Below, piece by piece: positions 42,906-52,399 of a stretch of 64,000 nucleotides of DNA (position 1 is the first letter of the stretch; each line of letters opens with the position of its first letter). This DNA is from Paraburkholderia sp. Tr-20389. Its GTDB lineage: Bacteria; Pseudomonadota; Gammaproteobacteria; Burkholderiales; Burkholderiaceae. Position numbers and translations under genes: made by a program. The stretch spans positions 186,001 through 250,000 of the forward strand of contig NZ_JAAGPD010000008.1 of NCBI RefSeq assembly GCF_017104565.1, in the 5' to 3' direction. The notes beneath the pieces are model-generated. The model saw only the letters and a list, made by a program, of their open reading frames with translations. It ran no database searches and was not told where the DNA came from.

Positions 42906-44366
42906 TCAACCCACCGACACCTCGAACACCCGCCGATAATTGCCCCCAAGAATCTGCTCAATCTCCGACTGCGAGAACCCCGCAGCAAGCAATGCTGCCC
43001 CGAGCGCCGGCAACTGTTCATAGCTGCGGAAAACGGGAGGAGAGATGAAGCCGAGCATATCCGTTCCCAGTCCTACGTGTTCGACGCCGACCGCATCCGC
43101 CATGCGTCTGAAGCCGTGCGCCATCTCATCCAGATTGTGGAACGACCCCGAACTCGGCCAGACGCCGATAACGCCGCCCGTCTCCGCGATGATGCGTGCA
43201 TGGTCGACCGTGATCAGCCGGCTGCGCGCACCTGGATGCCCTGCCAGCGCCGTATGGGAAAGCACCAGCGGCTTCGTCGTCACGGACGCCGCCCGTTTCA
43301 CGAGATCGTAGGTGCCGTGGGCCACGTCCACGACGATTCCAAGCGCATTGCAGCGGCGAATGACGTCTGCACCAAAGTCAGTCAGTCCGCCATGAACAGG
43401 CGGTTCTGTCTGGATGTCGCCGAGTTCATTGACCCGATAATGCGTCAATTGAAGATGCCGAAGCTGATGGAGCGAATGTGCTTCGTCAACACGGTCCAGT
43501 TGGCCCTCCAGAAAATCGGCGCCCTCTGCCGCGACGATCGCGCGTGGTTTCTGTCGATCGGTCGACGCGAGCATGGCGGCACTCGTCACGATTTCCAACT
43601 GCTCGCGATCGACCAGTTCTTTCGCGCGGACAAACTCGGTCTGACCCAGCTGATACAGTTCCCCGGGTTGCGGCGTGCGCCACGCTTCAAAGCGCTTTCG
43701 GTCGGCTGACACACGCGTCACCACCGTATCCGTCACAATCGCGAGGCAGATCACATTCATGCCGCCTGCGCGCATCGGTGCGCTCACGGGCGTCAACGGC
43801 CTGGTTGCGCCGATAGCCGGATCACGCGAGACGATGACGTGGCCAGCATGGCTGTGCATGTCGATTGTCAATACGCCTGCGGATGCCTGCCACCGCGTTG
43901 GTTCGCTGTTAGCCGACTCGCTCTCCGCACGCGTATCGGTGTAGCCCGCAAAGCGACCAGGCATGCATGCCGCAAGCCCTAGTGCGGTCCCCGACGCAAG
44001 GAACGCTCGCCTGCTCACGCCAGTCGCGCCGAACAACCGCTCCGCCGATTCGAGCCGGTAGCGCCAGCCTGCGGGATCGTCGACCAGCCTTACCAGACGG
44101 CCTCGAATACGAACGGGGCCCGTGTCGAATGCAATCGCCTGATGTGACATCACTTCGATGCAACGGAAAGCATCGCGTGGCACGCACCCGCCGCAGCAGG
44201 GTTCTTGCGCGGCAAGCAGGAAATAATCGACAGCGCTTGCGGTCTGATCGAGTGGAATCATCCACCCGGTGATCTCCACCTGCGACCCTTCGAAAGCCAT
44301 TGCAAAGTCAGTGCGGATCCCGGCCCATATCGATGATGATGTAAGGGACTCGTCGTCGGTTCGCAT
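42906..44366 (-). CDS. Membrane dipeptidase (M19 family) with N-terminal domain and internal Tat/lipobox signal
   Basis: The last 340 residues of the 486-residue product form a renal-dipeptidase-like M19 enzyme: 'TIDMHSHAGH', 'AAEGADFLEG', 'LTHYRVNELG', 'VVDVAHGTYD', 'LVLSHTAL' and 'GLGTDMLGF' give the metal and substrate residues. Before it lies a cytosolic-looking domain (1-112) with 'EPCCGGCVP', resembling DUF3299. In the middle is 'SRRAFLASGTALGLAAC' (118-134), a twin-arginine motif running into a lipobox Cys. Either the start is internal (a GTG encodes the Val just before SRR) or this is a fusion. I chose ATG 44366. Confidence 0.85.
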   Translation of the reverse strand: MRTDDESLTSSSIWAGIRTDFAMAFEGSQVEITGWMIPLDQTASAVDYFLLAAQEPCCGGCVPRDAFRCIEVMSHQAIAFDTGPVRIRGRLVRLVDDPAGWRYRLESAERLFGATGVSRRAFLASGTALGLAACMPGRFAGYTDTRAESESANSEPTRWQASAGVLTIDMHSHAGHVIVSRDPAIGATRPLTPVSAPMRAGGMNVICLAIVTDTVVTRVSADRKRFEAWRTPQPGELYQLGQTEFVRAKELVDREQLEIVTSAAMLASTDRQKPRAIVAAEGADFLEGQLDRVDEAHSLHQLRHLQLTHYRVNELGDIQTEPPVHGGLTDFGADVIRRCNALGIVVDVAHGTYDLVKRAASVTTKPLVLSHTALAGHPGARSRLITVDHARIIAETGGVIGVWPSSGSFHNLDEMAHGFRRMADAVGVEHVGLGTDMLGFISPPVFRSYEQLPALGAALLAAGFSQSEIEQILGGNYRRVFEVSVG

Positions 44367-44554
44367 TGTCGTTGTTATCCGGTTGAAGGTCTGAAGGCAA
44401 TATGGAGCAGCGTGGACCCCTCGCAAACATGCGGGAGTATGATCGGCGCCAGCGCCTGTTTATCCAGCGTGAAGACGACACATTAATACGCTTCGCCTCG
44501 GCAACGCATCACTCGATGCCATTCGATCAGATCAACGATAACAAGGAGATCATC

Positions 44555-45538
44555 GTGAGATTGATGGTCATGTTCACTATCGTCTTTGCGTTGGTCTCCG
44601 CGCCTGCTCACGCCGCCGACGTCGGGTTCGAAGAGATCAAGATTACGAACGGCGCGGAGCCGCCGCTAACGGCCGGAATCTGGTATCCAACCGATGCGCC
44701 GGCGACGCCGCACACCTTGGGCAATGTCACTCAGATGGTCGCGCCGGGCGCTCCTGTGACCGGCCATGATCTGCCGCTAGTGGTGATGTCTCATGGCGGC
44801 GGCGGATGGTACGACGGCCATTACGACACGGCCATCGCCCTGGCTCACGCGGGCTTCGTGGCGGCCGCGGTCAGTCACGCCGGCGACACGTTCGATGACC
44901 AGAGCCGCGTCCTGGAACTATGGCGCCGGCCCGCCCAGCTTCATCGTATGGTGGACTACATGCTCGATGAGTGGCGTTGGCACGGGCGGCTCGATGCGTC
45001 CCGTGTCGGCGCATTCGGCTTTTCCAACGGCGGATTTACCGTGCTCGTGGCAGCGGGCGGGACTCCGGACCTTTCGTCGATCGCTCCGCATTGTGAAGCC
45101 CATCCGGACGATGACCTGTGCGAGGCCCTGAAGCATATGGGCGTCGATCCTCGCATTGGCGCGGACGTTCCTGCCAGCGCGTGGGTCCACGATCCGCGCA
45201 TCAAGGCCGCAGTCATCGCCGCGCCCGCATTCGGCTTCACATTCGGCCGCGCGGGGCTGGCCAACGTGCATGTCCCCGTTCAACTCTGGCGCGCAGCCGA
45301 CGATCGTCATCAGCAGCATCCCTACTACGACGAAGCAGTACGCGCCGCCCTGCCCCACGCGCCTGACTATCACGTAGTCGCGGGCGCGGGCCACTACGAC
45401 TTCCTTCCACCCTGCGATGTCCGCCTCGCCCACAAGCGGCCGGAACTGTGCAACAGCTTGCCGGGTTTCGACCGCGCGGCGTTCCATGAACAGTTCAACG
45501 CCGCTGTAGTGCAGTTTTTCCAGGCAACATTACGGTAG
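44555..45538 (+). CDS. Exported alpha/beta hydrolase (dienelactone-hydrolase/PAF-acetylhydrolase-like)
   Basis: The 327-residue product has a signal peptide 'MRLMVMFTIVFALVSAPAHA' (start codon GTG 44555 behind AAGGAG), then an alpha/beta-hydrolase: oxyanion 'LVVMSHGGGG', nucleophile 'GFSNGG' and the catalytic His in 'AGAGHYDF'. The family cleaves esters or lactones and related lipids. The frame is open upstream to 44402, but the good ribosome site and signal peptide decide the start. It is divergent from the M19 dipeptidase. Confidence 0.88.
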   Translation: MRLMVMFTIVFALVSAPAHAADVGFEEIKITNGAEPPLTAGIWYPTDAPATPHTLGNVTQMVAPGAPVTGHDLPLVVMSHGGGGWYDGHYDTAIALAHAGFVAAAVSHAGDTFDDQSRVLELWRRPAQLHRMVDYMLDEWRWHGRLDASRVGAFGFSNGGFTVLVAAGGTPDLSSIAPHCEAHPDDDLCEALKHMGVDPRIGADVPASAWVHDPRIKAAVIAAPAFGFTFGRAGLANVHVPVQLWRAADDRHQQHPYYDEAVRAALPHAPDYHVVAGAGHYDFLPPCDVRLAHKRPELCNSLPGFDRAAFHEQFNAAVVQFFQATLR

Positions 45539-45914
45539 GCGATGTCTCGTATGTCTCTCAGATGCGACGCCGAATACAAACCTGACATCTATTTCGACCC
45601 ACACAGACCGTAACGCGACGCGACGCCTGTCGTGTATCTGTATGTCGACCGTCTCGGAACGTGGCTGCGCTCGCGCATGCGAAAGCGGGAAATCAGGCGC
45701 CGTAAGGTTGCGCTGAAAATGATGTCAGGAAATCCTGCTTTCGCCGCACACCTGGCAATCGCCTGCGTTGGCAGCGCACATCGTCGAGATTCTCATGCGG
45801 TGCAGCAAGGCGTTAATGGATCGCGCAACTGATTGACACGACTCTCGTGATCCACTCGCTCCTGCTCCCGATCGAGAACATGCAGATGTCCTTCATGAAT
45901 CTTTGTTCCGTAAA
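45539..45914. other. 376-base intergenic region
   Basis: No gene is supported here. A short open frame at 45632-45832 begins with GTG, has no ribosome site and resembles nothing I know. A TTGACA-like hexamer near 45833 could belong to the promoter of the cyclase gene. Confidence 0.5.
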
Positions 45915-46961
45915 ATGCGGGGCAACGTGCTCGTGGAGAGAATCTTGCAGACAGTTTTCAGCAATGCTGTACCCAGCAGCGAGACGCTACTCGCAATCGT
46001 GAGAGCGCAGACGGAGATCGCCAAACTCGGACTCGACCTGGGCGGTGTCATGAGCTTCGTCGCCGAGCGGGTCCAGCAATTGACGACGGCAGACGGCGCG
46101 GTCGTCGAGCTTGCGGAGGGCGATGAGATGGTCTACCGCGCGAGCTCGGGCATCGCTGCGAATCTGCTGGGCTTGCGTCTCAAGCGTAGCGGCAGCCTGT
46201 CGGGTCTGTGCGTCGAGTCGGGCGACATTCTGCGCTGCGAAGATTCGGAAACCGATCCTCGCGTCGATCGCGAGGCATGCCGGCGCGTGGGCCTGCGCTC
46301 GATGATCGTGACGCCGCTCAGGCATCTCGATACGACAGTAGGCGTACTGAAGGTCGTGGGCAAGGCCGCCGACGCATTCACCGACGACAACATTCGCGCT
46401 CTGGAGTTGATGTCGGAACTGATCGCCGCAGCCATGTTTCATGCTGCCAGATACGAAACAAGCGAGCTTTACTTGCTGGCCACGCGCGATGCGCTGACGG
46501 GGCTGCCTAACCGGGCGCTGTTTTACGACCGGCTGCGACAGGCCATTCATCTGGCGCAACGGTCGTCGGAAAGGCTCGGCATTCTCAATCTCGACCTCAA
46601 CGACCTGAAGCCGATCAATGACCGCTATGGCCATCGCGCGGGAGACGCAGCACTCAAGGAAGCTGCCATACGCATGAACAGAGCAGCGCGACGCTCGGAT
46701 ACGGTGGCGCGTGTCGGCGGCGACGAGTTTGCCTTCATTCTGCCCGGCATCAGTTCGAAGGCAGACGCCGAAACACTCGGCATGCGCATCGTCGAGCAGA
46801 TTCGTGAGCCGTTCGAGTTCGAAGGACGGGCGCTGGATCTCGACATCAGCGTCGGCGCGGCCGTGCTCCCCGATGACGGCGTCGAGATGACGACGCTCAT
46901 CGATCGGGCTGATCAGGCCATGTACGCGGCCAAGCGGCGGCGAAAAGAGGAACGTATGTGA
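45915..46961 (+). CDS. GAF-GGDEF diguanylate cyclase
   Basis: The 348-residue product has an N-terminal GAF domain (about 25-180; 'GLCVESGDILRCEDSETDPR') and a C-terminal GGDEF domain ('DALTGLPNRALFYDRL', then 'RVGGDEFAFILPG', with GGDEF at 268-272). The inhibitory I-site RxxD ('RRSD') lies five residues before GGDEF, so product feedback is likely. It makes the second messenger cyclic di-GMP in the cytoplasm in response to a GAF ligand. The start is uncertain: ATG 45915 is chosen, TTG 45903 is possible, and neither has a strong ribosome site. Confidence 0.92.
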   Translation: MRGNVLVERILQTVFSNAVPSSETLLAIVRAQTEIAKLGLDLGGVMSFVAERVQQLTTADGAVVELAEGDEMVYRASSGIAANLLGLRLKRSGSLSGLCVESGDILRCEDSETDPRVDREACRRVGLRSMIVTPLRHLDTTVGVLKVVGKAADAFTDDNIRALELMSELIAAAMFHAARYETSELYLLATRDALTGLPNRALFYDRLRQAIHLAQRSSERLGILNLDLNDLKPINDRYGHRAGDAALKEAAIRMNRAARRSDTVARVGGDEFAFILPGISSKADAETLGMRIVEQIREPFEFEGRALDLDISVGAAVLPDDGVEMTTLIDRADQAMYAAKRRRKEERM

Positions 46962-47002
46962 CGTTTCCCCGATCGGCATCGAACACGAAGCCAATCAATG
47001 CG

Positions 47003-47845
47003 TCAGGTGAAGTCTGGCATCTTGAGAGCAGGTCCCGGCGTATGCGGGCGGTTCGACTGAAGCAACGTAAAAGCCACGAGGGCCACCATTCCCGTGTACG
47101 GAATCATGACTGACCACGGATACGCGATGAAGCGGAACGGCGGCGGCAGATATCTGACGAGCGGCGTGCTTGTCGCGACGTTCACGATCAACTGACCCGT
47201 CATCGACACCGAAAAGACCATCAGCGTGACGCCACAATTCCAGGCTCGCCGCCCCTGCTGAGAAAGTGCGAGACCAATGACGAGTGCGACCGCTGCGACG
47301 ACAAGAAGATCCAACGGGCGCCCATTCGGCATTAGCATGGCGAGCCACCCTGTGCGGCTTACCGAAAACGACATCGCCAGATAGTGAAGCGAACACGAAA
47401 CAGCGAGAGCGCCAATCCGGATGCAATCTCGCAGGGATCGTTCGCGCGGGGTACGGTGCTCTTCCAGGAAGTCGCGGCTCTGCCGACTGTACAGTATGGC
47501 AATCAACGCGCCCGAGAACGGTAGCGAAATCAGCGAAAAAAGCCGAAACGGCGTCAAGAGCCCAATGGCGTGATTCGCAATGAGCGTCCAGACGTACAGC
47601 GTTCGCCCCCATTTGCGTCGGTCAAACAAAGCGATACTGGCGACCAGGCTCGTAATGGTAGATGCAAGCCATACCGCTTCACACATCAATAGTTGCGACG
47701 GCATTGCCGCCTTGAACGTAGACCACGAGTGTGAATACAGAAAACCCAAATAAGAGAATAACTGCAGCGAGTGAAGGCTTTGCAGCATCATCGTGCAAAC
47801 GACCACCCTGAAGGTCGTATATCGCTTCGGAAAACTCAAAGACAT
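47003..47845 (-). CDS. Hypothetical polytopic membrane protein
   Basis: The 280-residue product has about seven or eight hydrophobic segments (for example 'LLVVAAVALVIGLALS' and 'MIPYTGMVALVAFTLL') and short charged loops, so it is an inner-membrane protein. It begins 'MSLSFPKRYTTFRVVVCTMM'. I do not recognise a family. It converges with the diguanylate cyclase gene and has no clear operon partner. Confidence 0.78.
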   Translation of the reverse strand: MSLSFPKRYTTFRVVVCTMMLQSLHSLQLFSYLGFLYSHSWSTFKAAMPSQLLMCEAVWLASTITSLVASIALFDRRKWGRTLYVWTLIANHAIGLLTPFRLFSLISLPFSGALIAILYSRQSRDFLEEHRTPRERSLRDCIRIGALAVSCSLHYLAMSFSVSRTGWLAMLMPNGRPLDLLVVAAVALVIGLALSQQGRRAWNCGVTLMVFSVSMTGQLIVNVATSTPLVRYLPPPFRFIAYPWSVMIPYTGMVALVAFTLLQSNRPHTPGPALKMPDFT

Positions 47846-48102
47846 GGCGGATGTGAACTCTGTTTTATTTTTTTGAATCGGGACTCGGTCAAGCGCGATT
47901 CTGCCATAGCTGAGTTGTCACGGCCTTTACGCTTTATGCATGGAGCGTCCTTGAAGAGCACCCCTTTTTATACGCATGTTTGTCCTCGCCATGCTTTCAA
48001 TAAGCTGACATAAAATCTGCATATCTCAGGGATTTCGCCAAGTATTCGTGAAGGGACTACTGTGCGACGCTATAGCCAGTGCCATTCCTCATGGAGACAG
48101 GC

Positions 48103-48366
48103 ATGCAATCTGAGACGCAAAAGAAAGCGAAGGTCGCAGCTTTTCTTAATTGGTCGGCTCTGTCCGCACTGATGTCACCAGTTGCCTGCTTTTTATGGGC
48201 ACTCCACGCCTACCCACCTGAATATGCATGTTGGCTTGCCATCGCGGCCGCCATCTATGTCTGGCCTGTAGCCGGAATCCTCTTTGTCGTCGGCGCGGCG
48301 TTCCACGTCCGCCCCAGTGAACGACGGAGAACGGCCGCCGAATTGCGCGAGGCGCACGGGCACTAG
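48103..48366 (+). CDS. Small two-helix membrane protein
   Basis: The 87-residue product has two hydrophobic stretches ('FLNWSALSALMSPVACFLW' and 'LAIAAAIYVWPVAGILFVVGAAF') and a basic C-terminal tail. GGAGACAGG just before ATG 48103 supports this start over in-frame ATGs at 48079 and 48091. The function is unknown. Confidence 0.7.
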   Translation: MQSETQKKAKVAAFLNWSALSALMSPVACFLWALHAYPPEYACWLAIAAAIYVWPVAGILFVVGAAFHVRPSERRRTAAELREAHGH

Positions 48367-48397
48367 CCAGTCGAGAGTTGGCCGGTTCGAGAATAGC

Positions 48398-48420
48398 GAG
48401 GAAGAGCCTCGGCCTTCCTC
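48398..48420 (-). terminator. Hairpin between the small membrane protein and MFS genes
   Basis: GAGGAAG (48398-48404) and CTTCCTC (48414-48420) form a perfect 7-bp stem, extended by inner GC pairs. It lies after both converging genes and lacks a T-run; a two-way transcription end is possible. Confidence 0.4.
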
Positions 48421-48620
48421 ATGCTCTTGAGGGCCAGCAGATCGGTCGACCCGCCGTGTGATCTCCGGGCATCACCTGCCCGGACTCGGTGCGTACCGCC
48501 GAGGATAGCCAACGCGTCGGCCAGACCGATCTTTCTCGCCGCAAAGTCAGCGACGAGTGCTCTGCATGCGCGTGCTCGTGCAGCTTTCGTTTCAGCGTCG
48601 AAGAGCGACGCGCTGAAGGT

Positions 48621-49931
48621 TCAGCCTCGAACCTCCAGCTGATTCGTATGCGTGTCCGCGCAGCCATCGGCGTGCTCAGTGCGATCGTGCGTCGTCTCAT
48701 GGAGTTCAGTGCCGCTGGTCTCGGGCAGGAACACCGCTGCACAGAAAGCAACGCCGTAAGCACACAGGGCGCACGTGCCCATCGCGGTTCCGAGCGGCAA
48801 AGCCGCTGCGAGCAAGCCAACGGTTGCCGGAACGATCGAGCCAAAGCCGCGGCCGCCGCCCAGGCAGAAGCCTTGACCGCTTGCCCGGATATTGGTCGGA
48901 AATAGTTCGGCAAACGTAGGAAGCATGCCGGACGCCAAAGCCCCTTGGAACGCGCCGAGGAAGAAACTGAGTACCACGGTCACGCTGGGTCCGATCGGCG
49001 CGAGCAGATAGATGGCTACGTTGCCGGCCTGCAGAACGAGGAACGTCATGAACGCAGGTCGGCGGCCAAGACGGTCGGACAACAAGCCGTATAGCAGCGG
49101 CCCAACCAGCGAGCCAAGGATGTTGCACGCGAGATAGCCTGCACTCGAACCAACCGACAGGTGCAACGTGGTGCGCAGATAAGTCGGCAGCCAGGTGATC
49201 ATCACATAGGCCCCGCCGAAGATTCCCGTCGCCATGATGACCGCCGCCACGGTACGACGCAGATGACCCCGCGCGAAGATTGCCCAAAACGGTGTTGCCG
49301 CTACGCCGCTGCGACTCGCGACCTTTGCCTCGGCGTAGACACCCGACTCGGGCACCAGCCGGCGAATGAAGAAGACCAGGCCGGCAGGCACCACACCGAG
49401 TGCGAAGAACACACGCCAGCCGATCTGCTCGGGAAACAATGAAGCGATGATCGGCAGCAACGCAACCGATATCGCATAGCCAAGCGCGTAGCCGCTCTGA
49501 ACAGCGGCAGCAACCCGGCCGCGCAGCGCAGGCCGGATGACCTCGCTTATCAGGACCCCGCCGACGGCTGCCTCTCCACCGTATCCCAGGCCTTGCAGGA
49601 ACCTGATGCCAAACAGCATCGGGAACGAGCTTGCGAAAGCTGCGGCGATGGTGGAAATGGCGACCCACAAGATGGTGAACTGCAAGATACGCACACGCCC
49701 GATCTTGTCGGCGAGAATGCCGGCCCCCCATCCGCCGATGGCCGTCCCTATCAGTGCAGCCGTGGCGAGGTAGCCCACCTGAGGATGCGTCAGGCCCAAG
49801 GTTGCGATAAGCGCCGGAATGACCAGCGAGAAAATCGTCGCATCCATCGAATCGAGGCCGAAGCCCGCAAAACAAGCCCAAAAAGTGCGCCGCTCGACAG
49901 GCGTGAGGCCAGAGTACCAACCCAAACGCAT
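48621..49931 (-). CDS. MFS transporter (organic/aromatic acid symporter type)
   Basis: The 436-residue inner-membrane transporter has about 12 helices. 'GFGLDSMDATIFSLVIPALI' in helix 1, 'GWGAGILADKIGRVRIL' as the loop 2-3 motif and 'LFPTNIRASGQGFCLGGGRG' are typical of the sialic-acid/lactate/aromatic-acid symporter families with the conserved helix-1 Asp. The C-terminal tail is hydrophilic. It is a single gene with no adjacent enzyme, so the substrate is unknown. Confidence 0.9.
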   Translation of the reverse strand: MRLGWYSGLTPVERRTFWACFAGFGLDSMDATIFSLVIPALIATLGLTHPQVGYLATAALIGTAIGGWGAGILADKIGRVRILQFTILWVAISTIAAAFASSFPMLFGIRFLQGLGYGGEAAVGGVLISEVIRPALRGRVAAAVQSGYALGYAISVALLPIIASLFPEQIGWRVFFALGVVPAGLVFFIRRLVPESGVYAEAKVASRSGVAATPFWAIFARGHLRRTVAAVIMATGIFGGAYVMITWLPTYLRTTLHLSVGSSAGYLACNILGSLVGPLLYGLLSDRLGRRPAFMTFLVLQAGNVAIYLLAPIGPSVTVVLSFFLGAFQGALASGMLPTFAELFPTNIRASGQGFCLGGGRGFGSIVPATVGLLAAALPLGTAMGTCALCAYGVAFCAAVFLPETSGTELHETTHDRTEHADGCADTHTNQLEVRG

Positions 49932-50287
49932 ACTTCCCTCTTCATCTGATTGAATGTGATCTGGCCTCGAATGTGAGCAAGCCCTGGACCGTGTGCCGGA
50001 GACGATGGATATACGCCGCGTGGGGTAGCGGCCATCGTTCCTTGCATCGGCGCACGTTAAGCGGATCGAGGAACGATCGGAAGGGCCGGGTAAACCATAT
50101 GAATACGCATCACTTCCGGTGACCCGGAAGCCGGCTCATATAAGTGACGGATTGCGATTCGCGAGGGAAGCCGCTCGCTTGCGGCGCGACGGGGGATTTC
50201 CGATGCTACGGCACAGCATGCTTCGGTAACGCTACCAAAGCCATGCGATAAACAAAACAGATAGCAATGCGTGCAGTTCGAAACAGG
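49932..50287. other. 356-base intergenic region with hairpin
   Basis: No gene is supported. CTTCCGG (50113-50119), a four-base loop and CCGGAAG (50124-50130) form a perfect 7-bp hairpin, about 160 bases past the end of the PI-PLC-like gene on the minus strand; it could end that transcript. The left part should hold the MFS promoter. Confidence 0.5.
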
Positions 50288-51178
50288 CTAGACACCTGCC
50301 GCAAAATTGCACGCGACCAGCGCGCGCACGAGTTCCCAGTTCTGCCAGTCGCAAAAGTCGAGTAACACGGTCCCGCACGGGCGCCGACTTGCGGCGAGTT
50401 TCGCGGCGAGACGCGCATGAATGCCGCGTACGTGCGCGTCGCCGCATGCCACGACCACGGGCGGCGCCGCCATGCCCGTGCCGCTGCAGAAGTTGATACG
50501 CCAGCGCTCCCGCATACCCGCGCTCGCGACATCGAGTTGCGCTTCGATTGCGCGCCATTTGAAGTCGATCGATGCCGCCACCGGCACGCGGAATTCGTCC
50601 TGAATGGAGAACCGCGCGGGTCCTTCGTCGAGTTCGAACGTGGCGTTGTCGGGCCAGGCCGTCAGGTCGATGCCGAGTGGCCGTGCGCTGGCGAAGCGCC
50701 TCAGCAGCACGATCGTGCCACGCGCGGCTCCCACCGTCGGAATCTCGTTGCCGAGGTGCCAGCGCACGCCCGCATACCGGGCGACGTACCACTCGAACGT
50801 CTGCGAAAAGGTCCGGCTGCATGCATCAGGCGCCCACTCGTCCTTCACCGACATGACGATGCACTCGCCAGGGTGATGGTCAAGAAAGCGGCTGCATGTC
50901 TCGAGCACTGCGTCGAACGCAAGGCCGAGCGCGATGCCGCCATGATGAATCGCGAACGTATCCCGTTCGTGGCGGCAGCGAATGTCGAGGACGCGCACAC
51001 CGTTGTGCAACTGTTCGTCGAGTGACGCGCGCTGCGTACGTGCGAGGCGGTCGTCGACCGTGTAGGCGCAGGTGTCGTGGCTGCCCGGCAGCGTCAGCGT
51101 GGAAAGCAAAGCGTTGGAATCGAGCGTCGACATCCAGTCGGTCATCGGCGTCATCGCATCGGTCGTGAAGGCATGCAT
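50288..51178 (-). CDS. Phosphatidylinositol-specific phospholipase C X-domain protein
   Basis: The 296-residue product matches bacterial PI-PLC. 'LPGSHDTCAY' holds His34 and Asp35, 'VLDIRCR' holds Arg67, and 'FAIHHGG' holds His78/79, the same order and spacing as the catalytic His, Asp, Arg and His of Bacillus PI-PLC. 'LDFCDWQNWELV' lies at the C-terminus. There is no signal peptide, so it may act in the cytoplasm on a soluble inositol phosphodiester and not on membrane lipid. It is divergent from a LacI gene beside an ABC importer and an inositol-phosphatase-family gene. Confidence 0.87.
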   Translation of the reverse strand: MHAFTTDAMTPMTDWMSTLDSNALLSTLTLPGSHDTCAYTVDDRLARTQRASLDEQLHNGVRVLDIRCRHERDTFAIHHGGIALGLAFDAVLETCSRFLDHHPGECIVMSVKDEWAPDACSRTFSQTFEWYVARYAGVRWHLGNEIPTVGAARGTIVLLRRFASARPLGIDLTAWPDNATFELDEGPARFSIQDEFRVPVAASIDFKWRAIEAQLDVASAGMRERWRINFCSGTGMAAPPVVVACGDAHVRGIHARLAAKLAASRRPCGTVLLDFCDWQNWELVRALVACNFAAGV

Positions 51179-51365
51179 GAGTGAGTGAGATAGGAAGATG
51201 GAAATGCCGCGTTCGGAGTCATTTCACTCCACGCGATTAAACATCCGGTAAACAGCTCGCCCGGTTCGTCACGAAATTTGGCTGGTAGAGGCCGTATCAT
51301 GTGCGCCAACGACTTCACCGGCCATAGCGAACGGCCCGTCACCCCGCACTTTCGTCCCTCACCGC

Positions 51366-52388
51366 ATGACAGAGAAAGAGAAGAAGCATTGGGTCACCGC
51401 CGCCGACGTCGCGCGTCGCGCAGGCGTCTCGCGCTCCGCCGTCTCCCGCGCGTTTTCGCCCACGGCCAGCATCGCGCCGGAAACGCGCGAGCTCGTCATG
51501 GAAACGGCCCGCGCGCTCGGCTATCAGGTGAACATGATTGCGCGCGAGATGATCATGCAGCGCAGCACCACGGTGGGCGTCGTCACCGCTGGCTTCGAGA
51601 ATCCCTTTCGCGCGAAGCTGCTCGCGCAGATCATCACCGCCCTGAGCCGTCATTCGCTCACGCCGCTCGTCGTCAACGCCGAAGACCCGCGACAGATCGG
51701 GCAGTCCCTCGAAATGCTGCTGAGCTATCGCATCGCGGGCGTCATCATGACGTCGGCGTCGCCGCCCGTCGGGCTCGCGCGCCAGTATCTGGATTCCCGT
51801 GTCCCCGTGATGCTGATCAACCGCGCGGAAGATCTGCCGGGCGCCGACCTGATCGTCAGCGACAACGCCGCGGGCGCCACGGCAGCCGTCCGCGCGCTCG
51901 CGGACTCCGGCGCGAAACGCCTCGTATTCGTCGGTCCCACGAAAACGAGCTATAGCGCACGTGCGCGCAACGAAGGCTTTACGCGAGCGGGGAAACGTCT
52001 CGGCAAGGGTAGCGCGCTGAACACGGCGACGCACGTCAGCACGTCGGACACGTATGAATGCGGCGTGGCCGCCGCGCACGCGCTGCTTGAAGGAAAGACG
52101 CGGCCCGATGGCGTGTTCTGCTCGTCGGACCTGCTCGCACTCGGTTTCATCGATACCGCGCGGCTGCACTACGGGCTGCACGTGCCCGGCGATCTTTCGG
52201 TGATCGGCTTCGACGACATTCCTGCGTCCGGCTATGAGAACTACCAGCTCACGACGATCCGCCAGGACGCGAAAGGGCTTGCCGACGCGGCGATCGACAT
52301 GCTGCTGGATCGCATCGATGCGCCCTCGGCGGGTTCGCGCACACGCGTCGTGCCCGTCGAGTACGTGATGCGCAAGACCTGCGGCTAG
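51366..52388 (+). CDS. LacI family transcriptional regulator
   Basis: The 340-residue product has the LacI HTH at 9-60 ('VTAADVARRAGVSRSAVSRAF' then 'TARALGYQVNMIAREM' with the hinge) and a periplasmic-binding-protein-like effector domain ending 'PVEYVMRKTCG'. It is divergent from the PI-PLC gene and converges with the ABC operon, whose binding-protein gene has a perfect 22-bp palindrome upstream with a central CG, as LacI operators have. It probably represses the importer until a sugar, polyol or inositol derivative binds. Confidence 0.94.
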   Translation: MTEKEKKHWVTAADVARRAGVSRSAVSRAFSPTASIAPETRELVMETARALGYQVNMIAREMIMQRSTTVGVVTAGFENPFRAKLLAQIITALSRHSLTPLVVNAEDPRQIGQSLEMLLSYRIAGVIMTSASPPVGLARQYLDSRVPVMLINRAEDLPGADLIVSDNAAGATAAVRALADSGAKRLVFVGPTKTSYSARARNEGFTRAGKRLGKGSALNTATHVSTSDTYECGVAAAHALLEGKTRPDGVFCSSDLLALGFIDTARLHYGLHVPGDLSVIGFDDIPASGYENYQLTTIRQDAKGLADAAIDMLLDRIDAPSAGSRTRVVPVEYVMRKTCG

Positions 52389-52399
52389 TCGCGCGGCCA

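Noticed and set aside
45632-45832. A 66-residue frame starting with GTG
   Set aside because: No ribosome site; basic, low-complexity translation; no likeness to known proteins.
48706-49920. A 404-codon minus-strand frame overlapping the MFS gene
   Set aside because: It is a shifted frame of the same strand; only the 436-residue frame shows transmembrane helices and MFS motifs.
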